Source: Caulobacteraceae bacterium
GTDB taxonomy: Bacteria; Pseudomonadota; Alphaproteobacteria; Caulobacterales; Caulobacteraceae
NCBI GenBank assembly: GCA_027489335.1
Contig: JAIXZX010000005.1
Coordinates: 1-64,000, forward strand
Reading direction: 5' to 3'
Length of the DNA stretch: 64,000 bases
Part shown: one piece after another, positions 36,353 to 45,489 of the stretch
Layout of the letters: each line of letters opens with the position of its first letter
Numbering within the stretch: position 1 is the stretch's first letter
Position numbers and translations under genes: made by a program
The notes under the pieces: model-generated
The model's database searches: none
What the model saw: only the letters and a program-made list of their open reading frames with translations
Told to the model about the DNA's origin: nothing

Positions 36353-36955
36353 ATGAAGACCTCCACCCTTGCGGCGATGGTGCTTGGCCCGCTGGCCCTC
36401 CTCACCGCCGCCGCCGCGCCGGCGAAGACGCCGCCCCCCGTCGCCCCTGGCCAGGCGGTCGCCGTGCTGGCCGGAGGCTGCTTCTGGTCGGTGGAGCATG
36501 AGCTGGAGCAGATCCCAGGCGTCGTTGACGTGGTGGTCGGCTATGCCGGCGGAGCGAAGGCTAATCCTACCTATCAGAACCATGACGGCCATCTGGAAGC
36601 CGTGCGGGTGGTCTATGATCCGGCCAGGCTGAGCTATGAGCAGCTGACGCGGGGCTTCTTCCGCCGCATCGACCCCACCGACCCGAACGGCCAGATCTGC
36701 GACCAGGGTCCTTCCTACCGGACCGCGATCTTCTATATGTCCGGCGCCGAGCGGGACGCGGCCCTGCGGGTGAAGGCCGAGGTGGCCAAAACCCTGGGCA
36801 AGCCGGTGGCCACCGAAATCCGCCCCGCCGCCCGGTTCTGGATGGGCGAGGCCTATCACCAGGACTTCGCCGAGAAGAATCCCGGCCGCTATCAGGCCTA
36901 CAAGGTCGGCTGCGGCCGCGAGCGGGCGATCAAGGCCGTGTGGGCAGGCCGGTGA
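36353..36955 (+). CDS. msrA: exported peptide methionine sulfoxide reductase A
   Basis: 200-residue MsrA with an N-terminal signal peptide (cleavage near 'AAAAPAK'), so it works in the periplasm on oxidised envelope proteins. The nucleophilic Cys is in 'AGGCFWSVEHELEQ'; 'GYAGG', 'YDPARLSYEQL', 'CDQGPSYRTAIFY' and 'AEAYHQD'-like 'GEAYHQDFAEKNP' follow. A C-terminal Cys ('KVGCGRER') may resolve the sulfenic acid. The 3' end overlaps the convergent glycosyltransferase gene by 26 bases. Confidence 0.92.
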   Translation: MKTSTLAAMVLGPLALLTAAAAPAKTPPPVAPGQAVAVLAGGCFWSVEHELEQIPGVVDVVVGYAGGAKANPTYQNHDGHLEAVRVVYDPARLSYEQLTRGFFRRIDPTDPNGQICDQGPSYRTAIFYMSGAERDAALRVKAEVAKTLGKPVATEIRPAARFWMGEAYHQDFAEKNPGRYQAYKVGCGRERAIKAVWAGR

Positions 36956-38477
36956 CAGGGTCCCGCGGCTGAGGCGCAAAGCCTTCGCCGACGAAGATCT
37001 CCGCCCGCCGGCTCCGCTCGCCGTCCAGCCACACATTGACGAACTCGTTCTCGCCGGTCGTGGCGAAGTCGGCCTTCATCTCTGCGGTGAAGTCCGGCTC
37101 CAGGCTGAGCGCCAGGATGCGGTCGCCGTCGTCCGCCGTCAGGGGCGCCTCGGCCTCGGCCTGGTTCTGCGGGCTTGAGGTGCGCACCCACATGCGAAGG
37201 GGCGCGGCGTCTGGGCGGGCGAAATAGTCCCGTCCGTAATAGGCCGCGGCGTTGAACATGAACCGGTCGTCGACGGCCAGGGCGCTCACCCGCAGGTCAT
37301 GCATCGCCCGGTCGGTCAGCGCCTCGGTCATCTGCGACCAGCCCTTGGCCCGCTTGAAGCCGTTGGCCATTCCGGCCCGCTCGGCCAGGTCCGGTGAGAT
37401 GACAAAGGCGAGAAAGGCTGCGGCCAGCAGGCCCTGGGTGGCCAGGGCGGCGATGAACCACGCCCGCGCCCGCCAGCGCAGCAGCCAGGCGGCCACCAGG
37501 ATCACGCCCGCCACATAGCCGGCCGCTGTCCAATTGGCGTTGGCCCGACTGAGCAGGGCCTGGAATGTCACGATCAGGAAGGGCGGCAGGGCGAAGCACA
37601 GCAGGGTCAGGTCAGCCGCCGTCAACCTGCGCCGCCAGGCCAGCAGGGCGCCGCCGCCGACCAGGACCGCGAAGGGAATTGGGCCAAAGACGCCGAACTG
37701 GGAGCCGATGAATTCGACCATGGCTCCGGGATGGAACAGGTCGCCCGGGCTCCAGTTGGCGTTGGCCGCCGTGTGCTGAACGGTGGAGAAGCCGTGCAGA
37801 GCGTTCCAGATCATATTGGGCGCCATGACGACCGCCATTGCGCCAGCCGCCGCGCCGATGGCGCCTGGCGTCCAGACCCGGCGGGCCTCACGGCTCACCA
37901 CCATGTGCAAGCCCACCCCGATCAGGGCGTAGATGGCGGCGTACTTCGAAAGGAAGGCCAGACCGAGCAGGCCGCCGGCCCCGGCGGCTGCGACCCATCG
38001 CCGCCGTCCCTCCGTCTGCGGAAGGTAAACATAGGTCGCCAGAGCCCAGACCAGGGCCGCCAGCAACGGCGCGTCAGTGGCCACCACCGCCGAGGACAGC
38101 TGCACGCCGGGCATCAGGTGGTAGAGGGCGCAGGCCGCCAGGGCCACCTCAGGTCCATAGAGGCGCCGTGCGAGCACGAAGACGCCGAGCGCCGTCGCCG
38201 CCTGGAAAAGGGGCGCCGACAGCCGCACGAACGGCTCGGCGTCGCTGCCGAGCGTCGTCGCCCAGATGGCCCAGGCCACCATGGGGGGCTTTGAAAAATA
38301 ACCGAAATCCAGAGTCCGCGACCACAGCCAGTACTGGGCTTCGTCGGGATAGAGCTCCAGCGGCGTGATGAAGATGGCCGCCAGCCGCACCGCGGTCAGG
38401 GCGACCGTGATCCACAAAGCCATCCGCCAGGCGGCCATGGCGGGATCAGCAGGCGAGGGCGTGGCGGCGTTGGACAA
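36930..38477 (-). CDS. GT39-type (ArnT/PMT-like) membrane glycosyltransferase
   Basis: Membrane protein of about 515 residues with some ten helices. The early loop 'PLELYPDEAQYWLWSRTLDFGYFSKPP' carries the Asp-Glu pair that these polyprenyl-phosphate sugar transferases use for catalysis. 'AVVATDAPLLAALVWALA' and 'GLGFLSKY'-like 'GLAFLSKYAAIY' are typical. Acceptor, possibly lipid A or another envelope glycan, is unknown. The frame extends to GTG 38561, but TTG 38477 has GGGAG well placed before it and I prefer that start. Confidence 0.82.
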   Translation of the reverse strand: MSNAATPSPADPAMAAWRMALWITVALTAVRLAAIFITPLELYPDEAQYWLWSRTLDFGYFSKPPMVAWAIWATTLGSDAEPFVRLSAPLFQAATALGVFVLARRLYGPEVALAACALYHLMPGVQLSSAVVATDAPLLAALVWALATYVYLPQTEGRRRWVAAAGAGGLLGLAFLSKYAAIYALIGVGLHMVVSREARRVWTPGAIGAAAGAMAVVMAPNMIWNALHGFSTVQHTAANANWSPGDLFHPGAMVEFIGSQFGVFGPIPFAVLVGGGALLAWRRRLTAADLTLLCFALPPFLIVTFQALLSRANANWTAAGYVAGVILVAAWLLRWRARAWFIAALATQGLLAAAFLAFVISPDLAERAGMANGFKRAKGWSQMTEALTDRAMHDLRVSALAVDDRFMFNAAAYYGRDYFARPDAAPLRMWVRTSSPQNQAEAEAPLTADDGDRILALSLEPDFTAEMKADFATTGENEFVNVWLDGERSRRAEIFVGEGFAPQPRDPVTGLPTRP

Positions 38478-38594
38478 GGGCGGCTCCCGAAACGGTGCGG
38501 ACGTTTGCTCGCCCAGGAGGCGCTGTAAAGGTCCAGGCGCCTTGCGGTGTGGCGCCGTCACAACAGGTCACCGCCGTCATAAATCCATCACCTA

Positions 38595-38609
38595 CAAGTG
38601 GCCCACTTG
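38595..38609. promoter_or_regulatory. inverted repeat CAAGTG-GCC-CACTTG, possible operator
   Basis: Perfect 6-3-6 inverted repeat five bases before a TATAGA hexamer (38614-38619) and about 76 bases before the TonB receptor start. Its place over a likely -35 region suggests a repressor or activator site for the receptor gene. Confidence 0.5.
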
Positions 38610-38684
38610 GCTGTATAGAGCGCCGGACTCGGGGCGATTGTGCGTACGCCCGCTCCGGGGCTCGATGGAGAGGGGAATCTCACA

Positions 38685-41600
38685 ATGACTTCTATGAAGC
38701 GGCTCGCCGGCGGCGCAGCTCTCACGGCGCTCGTCTGCGCCATGGGCAGCGCGGTCTATGCGCAGGAAACCACCGCGGCGATCCGTGGTGAGGTAATCAC
38801 CGAGGCGGGGGCCCCGGTCAGCAACGCGACCATCACTGTGGTCCACACGCCGTCCAACACCCGGTCGGTCACCACCAGCAACACCCAGGGCGTGTTCGAC
38901 GCCCGCGGCCTTCGCGTCGGCGGTCCGTACACCATCACGGTTGTGGCGCCGGGCTATGGCCAGCGCACCCAGCAAGATGTGTTCCTGACGCTCGGGGAAA
39001 CCACCCGCCTGAGCTTCGACCTCTTCTCCGAAGTTTCCGAACTCGTCGTCACCGCGACGCCTGGCGAGGCCAGCACCGGCGTCCGCCGGGTGCTTGACGA
39101 GACCGCGATCGAAAGCGTCGTCTCCGTCACCCGCGACATCCGCGACCTCGCCCGCCGCAGCCCGCTGGTCACCCAGAACACCCGGGGCGACGGCGGCATC
39201 TCCATCGCCGGCTCCAATCCGCGGAACAACCGCATCACCATCGACGGCGCCCAGGCCCAGGACGACTTCGGCCTGAACACCGGCGGCACCCCCACCCGTC
39301 GCGGCCCGATCTCGCTGGACGCGGTCGAGCAGTTCACCGTCGACGCGGTTCCCGTCGATGTCGAGAACGGCGACTTCTCCGGCGGCGCCCTTGACGTCGT
39401 GCTGAAGTCCGGCGGCAACGACTTCAGCGGCAGCCTGTTCGTCAACTACCTCAATGACGGCATGGTCGGCCGCTCGATCCGTGGCAACGACATCCCCTCG
39501 CAGGTCAGCCAGAACAACTGGGGCGCCTTCCTGTCCGGCCCGATCTGGCAGGACCGTCTGTTCTTCGCGGCCTCCTACGAAATCTATGAGTCCACCGACA
39601 CGACCTCGACCGGTCCGGAAGGCGCGGGCTTCGCCAACTCCGTCCGCGGCGTGAACCAGGCCCTGATCGATCAGGTCACCGGCATCTTCGACGCCAACTA
39701 CGCCACCGAATTCGACGTCGGCACGATCGCCCGCACCAAGCCGATCCTGGATGAGAAGTACTCGTTCAAGATCGACGCCAACCTGACCGATCGCCATCGT
39801 CTGGCCCTGACGGCGCGCTACGCCCTGTCGGAAGTCTATCAGCGCACCAACATCACCACCTCCACGGCGGGCCTCGACTCCCAGTGGTACCTGACCGGTG
39901 AAGAGGACTACTCCTACACCGGTGAGCTGAACTCGGACTGGACCGACACCTTCTCGACCCAGCTGCGCGTCACCCTGCGCGACTATGAGCGCCGCCAGCT
40001 GCCGCCGTCCGGCCAGGAATTCTCCGACGTCCAGGTCTGCCTTGCGCCCACCAGCGGCGGCTCGGCCACCACCTGCGACCTCGCCGGCGCCGCCAACCCC
40101 TCGATCCTGCGGTTCGGTCCCGACGAGTTCCGCCACGCCAACGAACTGGCCACCGACAACCTCACGGTCCAGCTCAAGGGTGAATGGGCGCTCGGCGAGC
40201 ACCTGCTGAAGTTCGGCTTCTCCACCCAGGAGCAGGAGATCTTCAACATCTTCATCCCGACCCAGGATGGTCAGTACTACTTCGACTCCATCGCCGACTT
40301 CGCCGCCGGCCGCGCCAGCCGCCTGCGCTATACCGACGCCATCGGCAGCCTGAGCACCCGCGACGCCGCGGCGGCTCTGAAGTACCGCCTGAACTCGGTC
40401 TTCTTCCAGGACACCTACGACATCACCCCGGACCTGACGGTCTCGGCTGGTCTGCGCTACGACTGGTACACCAACGACGAAAAGCCGCCGCTGAACGTCA
40501 ACTTCCTGGCCCGCAACGGCTACACCAACCAGACCACCTATGATGGCCGCAGCGTGATGATGCCGCGGGTCTCCATCGACTGGCAGGCCACTGATCGCCT
40601 GAAGGTCCGCATCGGCGGCGGTCTGTTCTCCGGCGGCGTGCCGGACGTGCTGGCCTCCAACTCCTACGGCGGCGGCGCGGGCTTCCTGACCTCGGGCGTG
40701 GACATCCAGCGCAGCGGCGCGACCTTCATCGAGACCACCGGCACCCCGGGCTTCAACCAGACCATCGGCTCTGCGGCCCTGGATCTGGCGCGCGCCAACC
40801 CCCAGACCTTCTATGACATCCCGGCCGCGGTCCGGGCCTTCCAGGGCGGCGGCTCGGCCTCCCCCACGACGGAAGTGGCCGCCTTCGCTCCCGGCTTCCA
40901 GTTCCCCTCGGACTGGAAGGTGTTCCTGAACGCTCAGTATGAGCTGTGGGACGGCTGGAACCTGGGCCTCGACGTGGTCGGCACCCAGGTGCGCAACGGC
41001 CTCTATGTCCGCGACACCCGCGCCAATCAGCTCGTCGTGAACGGCGTCGGCCAGTTCACGCCGGACGGCCGCATCCGCTACGACGGCGTCGGTGGCACGG
41101 CGGCGCAACGGGCTGCGGCGGGCATCTCGTCGCAGAACCTGGGCTCGGCCCGCGACCTCGTCATCTTCAACACCGACGAGGGCAAGGGTCTGGTCGCTGC
41201 GGTCTCGCTGCAGAAGACCTTCGACTTCGGTCTCGATGTGGTGGGCAGCTACACCTATCAGAACATCGACGACTTCTCCTCGTCCCTGCGGTTCAGCTCC
41301 ACCCAGAGCTCGAGCTACCAGTCGCCGGCGGGCCTGGACCCCAACGAGCCGGCCTATGGCTCCTCGTACGAAGAGATCGAGCACAGCTTCAAGTTCCAGG
41401 CGAGCTACGCCCGGTCCTTCCTGTGGGATCTGGAAACCCGCGCCACCCTGTTCGCTGAAAAGCGCTCGGGCCGCGGCACCACCTTCACCATGGGCGACCT
41501 GTCCTCGGGCCGCGGCCCGGTGTTCGGCGTGAACCGCGGTTCCAACCACCTGCTCTACGTGCCGGACATGTCGGGCAATGGCGGGGCCAGCGGGCTCGAC

Positions 41601-42035
41601 TACGGCCTGGTGCGCTTTGCCGACGTCTCCACCCGTGACAACTTCATCCAGGCTGTGAACCAGTTCGGCCTGCCGCAGAACCAGATCGTTCCCAAGGGCT
41701 ACTACCAGAACGACGACATCCACCTCGTCGACCTGCAGCTCAGCCAGGAACTGCCGTCCTACTTCCCGGGCCACAAGTTCCGCCTGGTCCTCGACCTGCA
41801 GAACGTTCTCAACATGATGAACGACGAGTGGGGCATCGTGGAGGAGTACACCGACGTCAACAACCTGGTCAGCGTCAGCTGCGCCAACGCGGCCGGCACG
41901 GCGGTGGCCAGCGGCGATCCCACCTGCGCGCGCTACCGGTACTCGAACTTCAACGCCAACGGCCTGCGCGAGAACATCGACAACAACGGCAAGTCGCTCT
42001 GGGCTGTCCAGGTCGGCCTGCGCTACGAATTCTGA
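38685..42035 (+). CDS. TonB-dependent receptor, Oar-like
   Basis: 1116-residue outer-membrane transporter. Signal peptide (to 'GSAVYAQ'), then a carboxypeptidase-regulatory-like beta domain ('AAIRGEVITEAGAPVSNATI'), a plug ('RDIRDLARRSPLV', 'ISIAGSNPRNNRITIDGAQ') and a long beta barrel ending in a terminal aromatic 'LRYEF', as needed for BAM insertion. This N-terminal domain plus barrel is the Oar-type common in Caulobacterales. Substrate unknown; it precedes agmatine genes but a strong terminator lies between. ATG 38685 follows GAGGGG. Confidence 0.93.
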   Translation: MTSMKRLAGGAALTALVCAMGSAVYAQETTAAIRGEVITEAGAPVSNATITVVHTPSNTRSVTTSNTQGVFDARGLRVGGPYTITVVAPGYGQRTQQDVFLTLGETTRLSFDLFSEVSELVVTATPGEASTGVRRVLDETAIESVVSVTRDIRDLARRSPLVTQNTRGDGGISIAGSNPRNNRITIDGAQAQDDFGLNTGGTPTRRGPISLDAVEQFTVDAVPVDVENGDFSGGALDVVLKSGGNDFSGSLFVNYLNDGMVGRSIRGNDIPSQVSQNNWGAFLSGPIWQDRLFFAASYEIYESTDTTSTGPEGAGFANSVRGVNQALIDQVTGIFDANYATEFDVGTIARTKPILDEKYSFKIDANLTDRHRLALTARYALSEVYQRTNITTSTAGLDSQWYLTGEEDYSYTGELNSDWTDTFSTQLRVTLRDYERRQLPPSGQEFSDVQVCLAPTSGGSATTCDLAGAANPSILRFGPDEFRHANELATDNLTVQLKGEWALGEHLLKFGFSTQEQEIFNIFIPTQDGQYYFDSIADFAAGRASRLRYTDAIGSLSTRDAAAALKYRLNSVFFQDTYDITPDLTVSAGLRYDWYTNDEKPPLNVNFLARNGYTNQTTYDGRSVMMPRVSIDWQATDRLKVRIGGGLFSGGVPDVLASNSYGGGAGFLTSGVDIQRSGATFIETTGTPGFNQTIGSAALDLARANPQTFYDIPAAVRAFQGGGSASPTTEVAAFAPGFQFPSDWKVFLNAQYELWDGWNLGLDVVGTQVRNGLYVRDTRANQLVVNGVGQFTPDGRIRYDGVGGTAAQRAAAGISSQNLGSARDLVIFNTDEGKGLVAAVSLQKTFDFGLDVVGSYTYQNIDDFSSSLRFSSTQSSSYQSPAGLDPNEPAYGSSYEEIEHSFKFQASYARSFLWDLETRATLFAEKRSGRGTTFTMGDLSSGRGPVFGVNRGSNHLLYVPDMSGNGGASGLDYGLVRFADVSTRDNFIQAVNQFGLPQNQIVPKGYYQNDDIHLVDLQLSQELPSYFPGHKFRLVLDLQNVLNMMNDEWGIVEEYTDVNNLVSVSCANAAGTAVASGDPTCARYRYSNFNANGLRENIDNNGKSLWAVQVGLRYEF

Positions 42036-42060
42036 TCGATCCTGATCGGAACGAGACCTG

Positions 42061-42089
42061 GGGGGCGGCTTTCGAGCCGCCCCCTTTTT
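42061..42089 (+). terminator. terminator of the TonB receptor gene
   Basis: Ten-base-pair GC-rich stem (42061-42070 with 42075-42084) with a TTCG tetraloop and five Ts. Confidence 0.93.
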
Positions 42090-42194
42090 CGTGGGCGCGG
42101 GCTTCAAGGCGCCGCTTGACCTTGTGGGTCCGTAAGCCCATCTGCGCCGGTTCTGTCTGGCCCGCGGGCGTGCGCCCGTGAGAGGGAAATACTG

Positions 42195-43199
42195 ATGAGC
42201 CTTGTCGTTCCTGCCGAATGGGCGCCGCACCGGGCCATGTGGCTGGGCTTTCCCAGCCATGAGGATCTGTGGGGCGACGACTACGCCCAGGCCCAGGCCG
42301 AGGTGGCCGCCCTGGCCCGCGCCCTGGCTGGTCCAGGGCAGGAGTCCGTTCGCCTGATGACCGGCTCGCCCGAGGGCGAGGCCGCCGCCCGACGTATGCT
42401 CGGCGATGTGGCCGGGATCGAGATCATCGCCGGCGCCTTCGGCGACATCTGGCTGCGGGACACCGGCCCCATCTTCGCCCGCCAGGGGGAGGGCTGGAGC
42501 GCCCGGGGCTTCCGCTTCAACGGCTGGGGCGGCAAGTATGTCTATCCCCATGACGAGACCGTCGCGGCCCAGATCGCCGGTCATGCCGGCGTGCCGCTGG
42601 CGTCCAACGCCTTCATCCTGGAGGGCGGCGCGCTGGATCATGACGGGTTTGGCACCGTGCTCACCACGGGCCAGTGCCTGCTGAACCCCAACCGCAATCC
42701 GGGCTGGAGCGCAGAGGTCGCCGAGGCCGCGCTCGCCGCCGCCCTCGGGGTCCGCAAGACCCTGTGGCTGGGGGATGGCCTGCAGAATGACCACACCGAC
42801 GGCCACGTGGACAACCTGGCCCGCTTTGTCGCCCCAGGGGTTGTGGTCTGTCCGGTCGCCTATGGCCGCGGCGACCCGAACATGGACGCCTATGACGACG
42901 CCGCCCGGCGCCTGGCCGGAATGACCGACGCCAGCGGAGAGCGGCTGAAGGTGGTGCGCATCCCGTCGCCCGGCTGGATCGAGAACGCCGATGGCGACTA
43001 CGTGCCGGCCTCGCACATGAACTTCATCATCGCCAATGGGGCGGTGATCGTGCCCACCTATGCGCAGCGCCCGGGCGAGATGGCCATCCAGGCCCTGGAG
43101 ACCGTCTTCCCCGATCGCAAGGTCATCGGCCTGCCGTCCGCCGCCATTCTTACCGGCGGCGGTTCCTTCCACTGCATCACCCAGCAGGAGCCCGCCTGA
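42195..43199 (+). CDS. aguA: agmatine deiminase
   Basis: 334-residue enzyme converting agmatine to N-carbamoylputrescine and ammonia. Guanidine-binding and catalytic motifs of the family are seen: 'DIWLRDTGPIF', 'FRFNGWGGKY', 'LEGGALDHDG', 'DGLQNDHTDGHVDN' and the nucleophilic Cys in 'GGGSFHCITQQEP'. GAGGGA precedes ATG 42195. Its last base overlaps the start of aguB, so the two-step route from agmatine to putrescine is one operon. Confidence 0.95.
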   Translation: MSLVVPAEWAPHRAMWLGFPSHEDLWGDDYAQAQAEVAALARALAGPGQESVRLMTGSPEGEAAARRMLGDVAGIEIIAGAFGDIWLRDTGPIFARQGEGWSARGFRFNGWGGKYVYPHDETVAAQIAGHAGVPLASNAFILEGGALDHDGFGTVLTTGQCLLNPNRNPGWSAEVAEAALAAALGVRKTLWLGDGLQNDHTDGHVDNLARFVAPGVVVCPVAYGRGDPNMDAYDDAARRLAGMTDASGERLKVVRIPSPGWIENADGDYVPASHMNFIIANGAVIVPTYAQRPGEMAIQALETVFPDRKVIGLPSAAILTGGGSFHCITQQEPA

Positions 43200-44077
43200 T
43201 GGCCCGCATCATCAAGGTCGCCGCCATCCAGACCGCCTACGACCTGAACCTGGACGCCAACATCAAGAAGACCGCTGGCTTCATCCGCGAGGCCGCCGGC
43301 CAGGGCGCGCAGGTTGTCCTGCCGTCTGAGCTGTTCCAGGGCCCGTATTTCTGCGTCACCCAGGAGGAGCACTGGTTCGCCACGGCCCATCCCTGGCGCG
43401 AGCACCCCTGCGTCACCGCGCTCGCCCCTCTGGCGGCGGAGCTCGGGATCGTCCTGCCGATCTCGATCTATGAGCGCGAAGGCCCGCACTATTTCAACAG
43501 CGTGGTGATGATCGACGCCGATGGCTCGCCCATGGGGGTCTATCGCAAGAGCCACATCCCCGACGGGCCGGGCTATCAGGAGAAGTATTATTTCCGTCCC
43601 GGCGATACGGGCTTCTGCGTCTGGGACACCCGGTTCGGCAAGGTCGGCGTCGGCATCTGCTGGGATCAGTGGTACCCCGAGGCCGCCCGCGCCATGGCGC
43701 TGATGGGCGCCGAGGTGCTGTTCTATCCTACGGCCATCGGCTCTGAGCCCCATGACGAGACCCTGGACACGGCCGCCCCATGGCGTCGCGCCATGCAGGG
43801 GCATGCGGTCTCCAACGTGATCCCGGTGGTCGGCGCCAACCGCACGGGCTTCGAGCCCTGGGCGGGCTATCCTGGCGGCGGTCAGCGGTTCTACGGCTCG
43901 TCCTTCATCGCCGACCACCGGGGCGATCTGGTGGCCGAGTTCGGCAAGGATGAGGAAGGCGTGCTGGCGGCAGAATTCGACCTGGACTTCCTGACCACCC
44001 ACCGGGCGGCCTGGGGCTTTTTCCGCGACCGGCGCACCGATCTGTACGGCGCCCTGAGCGGCCCTCGCCCGGCCTGA
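43199..44077 (+). CDS. aguB: N-carbamoylputrescine amidase
   Basis: 292-residue nitrilase-superfamily enzyme that hydrolyses N-carbamoylputrescine to putrescine. The catalytic triad is visible: Glu in 'VVLPSELFQG', Lys in 'YRKSHIPDGPGY', Cys in 'VGICWDQWYPEA'. Together with AguA it makes putrescine from arginine-derived agmatine without ornithine. Confidence 0.95.
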   Translation: MARIIKVAAIQTAYDLNLDANIKKTAGFIREAAGQGAQVVLPSELFQGPYFCVTQEEHWFATAHPWREHPCVTALAPLAAELGIVLPISIYEREGPHYFNSVVMIDADGSPMGVYRKSHIPDGPGYQEKYYFRPGDTGFCVWDTRFGKVGVGICWDQWYPEAARAMALMGAEVLFYPTAIGSEPHDETLDTAAPWRRAMQGHAVSNVIPVVGANRTGFEPWAGYPGGGQRFYGSSFIADHRGDLVAEFGKDEEGVLAAEFDLDFLTTHRAAWGFFRDRRTDLYGALSGPRPA

Positions 44078-44117
44078 GCCCTGGCGCGAGCCTGGGCGGG
44101 ACCCTAGGCTCACGTCC

Positions 44118-44645
44118 ATGATCGAGACCGAGCGGCTCATCCTGCGACGCTGGCGCGACGACGACCGGCCGGCCTTCCAGGCTATCTGCGCCGACCCGCA
44201 GGTGATGGACTGGCTGGGCGGCGTCCTGTCCCCGCACGAGGCCGACGCCCGCCTGGCGCGGGTCGAAGAGACCTTCGACCGCCTGGGCTACGGCCGGTTC
44301 TGCGTCGAGCGCCGCTCTGACGGCCGCGTGCTGGGGTGGTGCGGGGTCATGCCCGCCCATGAGAGCCAGCCTATCGCCGGCACGCCGGAGATCGGCTGGC
44401 GGCTGATTCCGCAGACCTGGGGCCAGGGCTACGCCACCGAAGCGGCCGCGGCCGTCCTGGTTGACGCCTTCCGGCGCGTGGGGCTGACGGAGGTTTGGGC
44501 CTATACCAGCCCGCACAATCTTCGGTCCCAGGCCGTCATGCAGCGGCTGGGCCTGGCGCGGCGCTCCGATCTCGACTTTGAAAACCCGAATGCCGCTGCG
44601 GACGATCCCTTCCGCCCCGCGTGGGTCTGGGTGGCGACCCCTTAG
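44118..44645 (+). CDS. GNAT-family N-acetyltransferase (RimJ/RimL-like)
   Basis: 175-residue acetyltransferase. It begins 'ETERLILRRWRDDDRPAFQAI', typical of RimJ/RimL relatives, and has the acetyl-CoA loop 'QTWGQGYATEAAAAVL'. The acceptor may be a protein N-terminus or a small molecule; not predictable. It follows aguB by 40 bases and could be cotranscribed. Its end overlaps the convergent phosphatase gene by four bases. Confidence 0.87.
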   Translation: MIETERLILRRWRDDDRPAFQAICADPQVMDWLGGVLSPHEADARLARVEETFDRLGYGRFCVERRSDGRVLGWCGVMPAHESQPIAGTPEIGWRLIPQTWGQGYATEAAAAVLVDAFRRVGLTEVWAYTSPHNLRSQAVMQRLGLARRSDLDFENPNAAADDPFRPAWVWVATP

Positions 44646-45433
44646 GCCCCACAGCCTGAGGGCGGGGCCTTGAGCCGGGCCACTTCGCGCCGCGCCTTCT
44701 CCATGTCGGCGCGGAACTCAGGGTTGGCCCGCATCCGGGCGACCATGGCGGCGGCCAGATCGCGGCCGGCCTCCACGTCGCTGGGATAGTGCATGCCGCA
44801 GATGACCCGCGACTCGCCCATCGCCTTGCCAGCTTCAAGCAGCGGCCCAGCCTGGTCCGGCGCCAGCTCCACCAGGATGAGCGCCCAGGCCCAGCCGGTC
44901 ATGGAATGACCTGACGGATAGGAGGCGTTGATCTCCATCCACGGCGCCCGGGGCACGCAGATGGGCTTCTCATTGCCGATCAGGGGCCGAAGGCGAGCAT
45001 AGTGGTCCTTGGCTGGTGTGCTGACCGTACGGACATCCTGCTCGGCTCGCTCCAGGATGTGGGCGGTGACCGGGGTCGTCTGTGGGCTGATGTCCAGGCC
45101 TGAGGCGCAGGCATAGCCTTTCAGCGCCTTGCCGCCCCAGAGGTCAGCGTCGGCGGCGGCCTTGGCCCAGCGGTCTGTGCCTTCCAGGGACCGTGTCTCT
45201 TCGAAGCGCTGGGCGTCGGCCCGGCCGCGGGGGCTGTCGGGCGCCGGCGGAGGGCCGATCAACGCCACGCCATCCAGGTCGGCGGCCGTTAGATAGCCAT
45301 CGATCTCCGGCGGGACGAAGCTTGGGCTGTCGGGGTCGGCTACGGCGCTCGGGGCGCCCCCAGGCGCGGCGGCGCAGGCCGAAAGTCCGGCGGCGAAGGC
45401 TAGGGCGACGAGGGCGGGATGCACACGGATCAT
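44642..45433 (-). CDS. class A acid phosphatase (PAP2 superfamily) lipoprotein
   Basis: 263-residue secreted phosphatase. Lipobox 'GLSAC' with Cys at residue 20, then the three PAP2 motifs: 'KDHYARLRP', 'YPSGHSMTGWAWALIL' with the general His, and 'GESRVICGMHYPSDVEAGR' with the nucleophilic His. Similar to PhoN-type non-specific acid phosphatases, here lipid-anchored and periplasmic. Confidence 0.9.
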   Translation of the reverse strand: MIRVHPALVALAFAAGLSACAAAPGGAPSAVADPDSPSFVPPEIDGYLTAADLDGVALIGPPPAPDSPRGRADAQRFEETRSLEGTDRWAKAAADADLWGGKALKGYACASGLDISPQTTPVTAHILERAEQDVRTVSTPAKDHYARLRPLIGNEKPICVPRAPWMEINASYPSGHSMTGWAWALILVELAPDQAGPLLEAGKAMGESRVICGMHYPSDVEAGRDLAAAMVARMRANPEFRADMEKARREVARLKAPPSGCGA

Positions 45434-45489
45434 TCGCCCTCTCTAGAACGGCTCCCCCAGAGGGGGAACCGTTCCGAGCAGGGTTTGGT

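Noticed and set aside
38592..43172. 1526-codon open frame on the minus strand
   Set aside because: Antisense to the TonB receptor and aguA, low-complexity Gly/Ala/Val/Asp-rich composition, no motif; a shadow frame.
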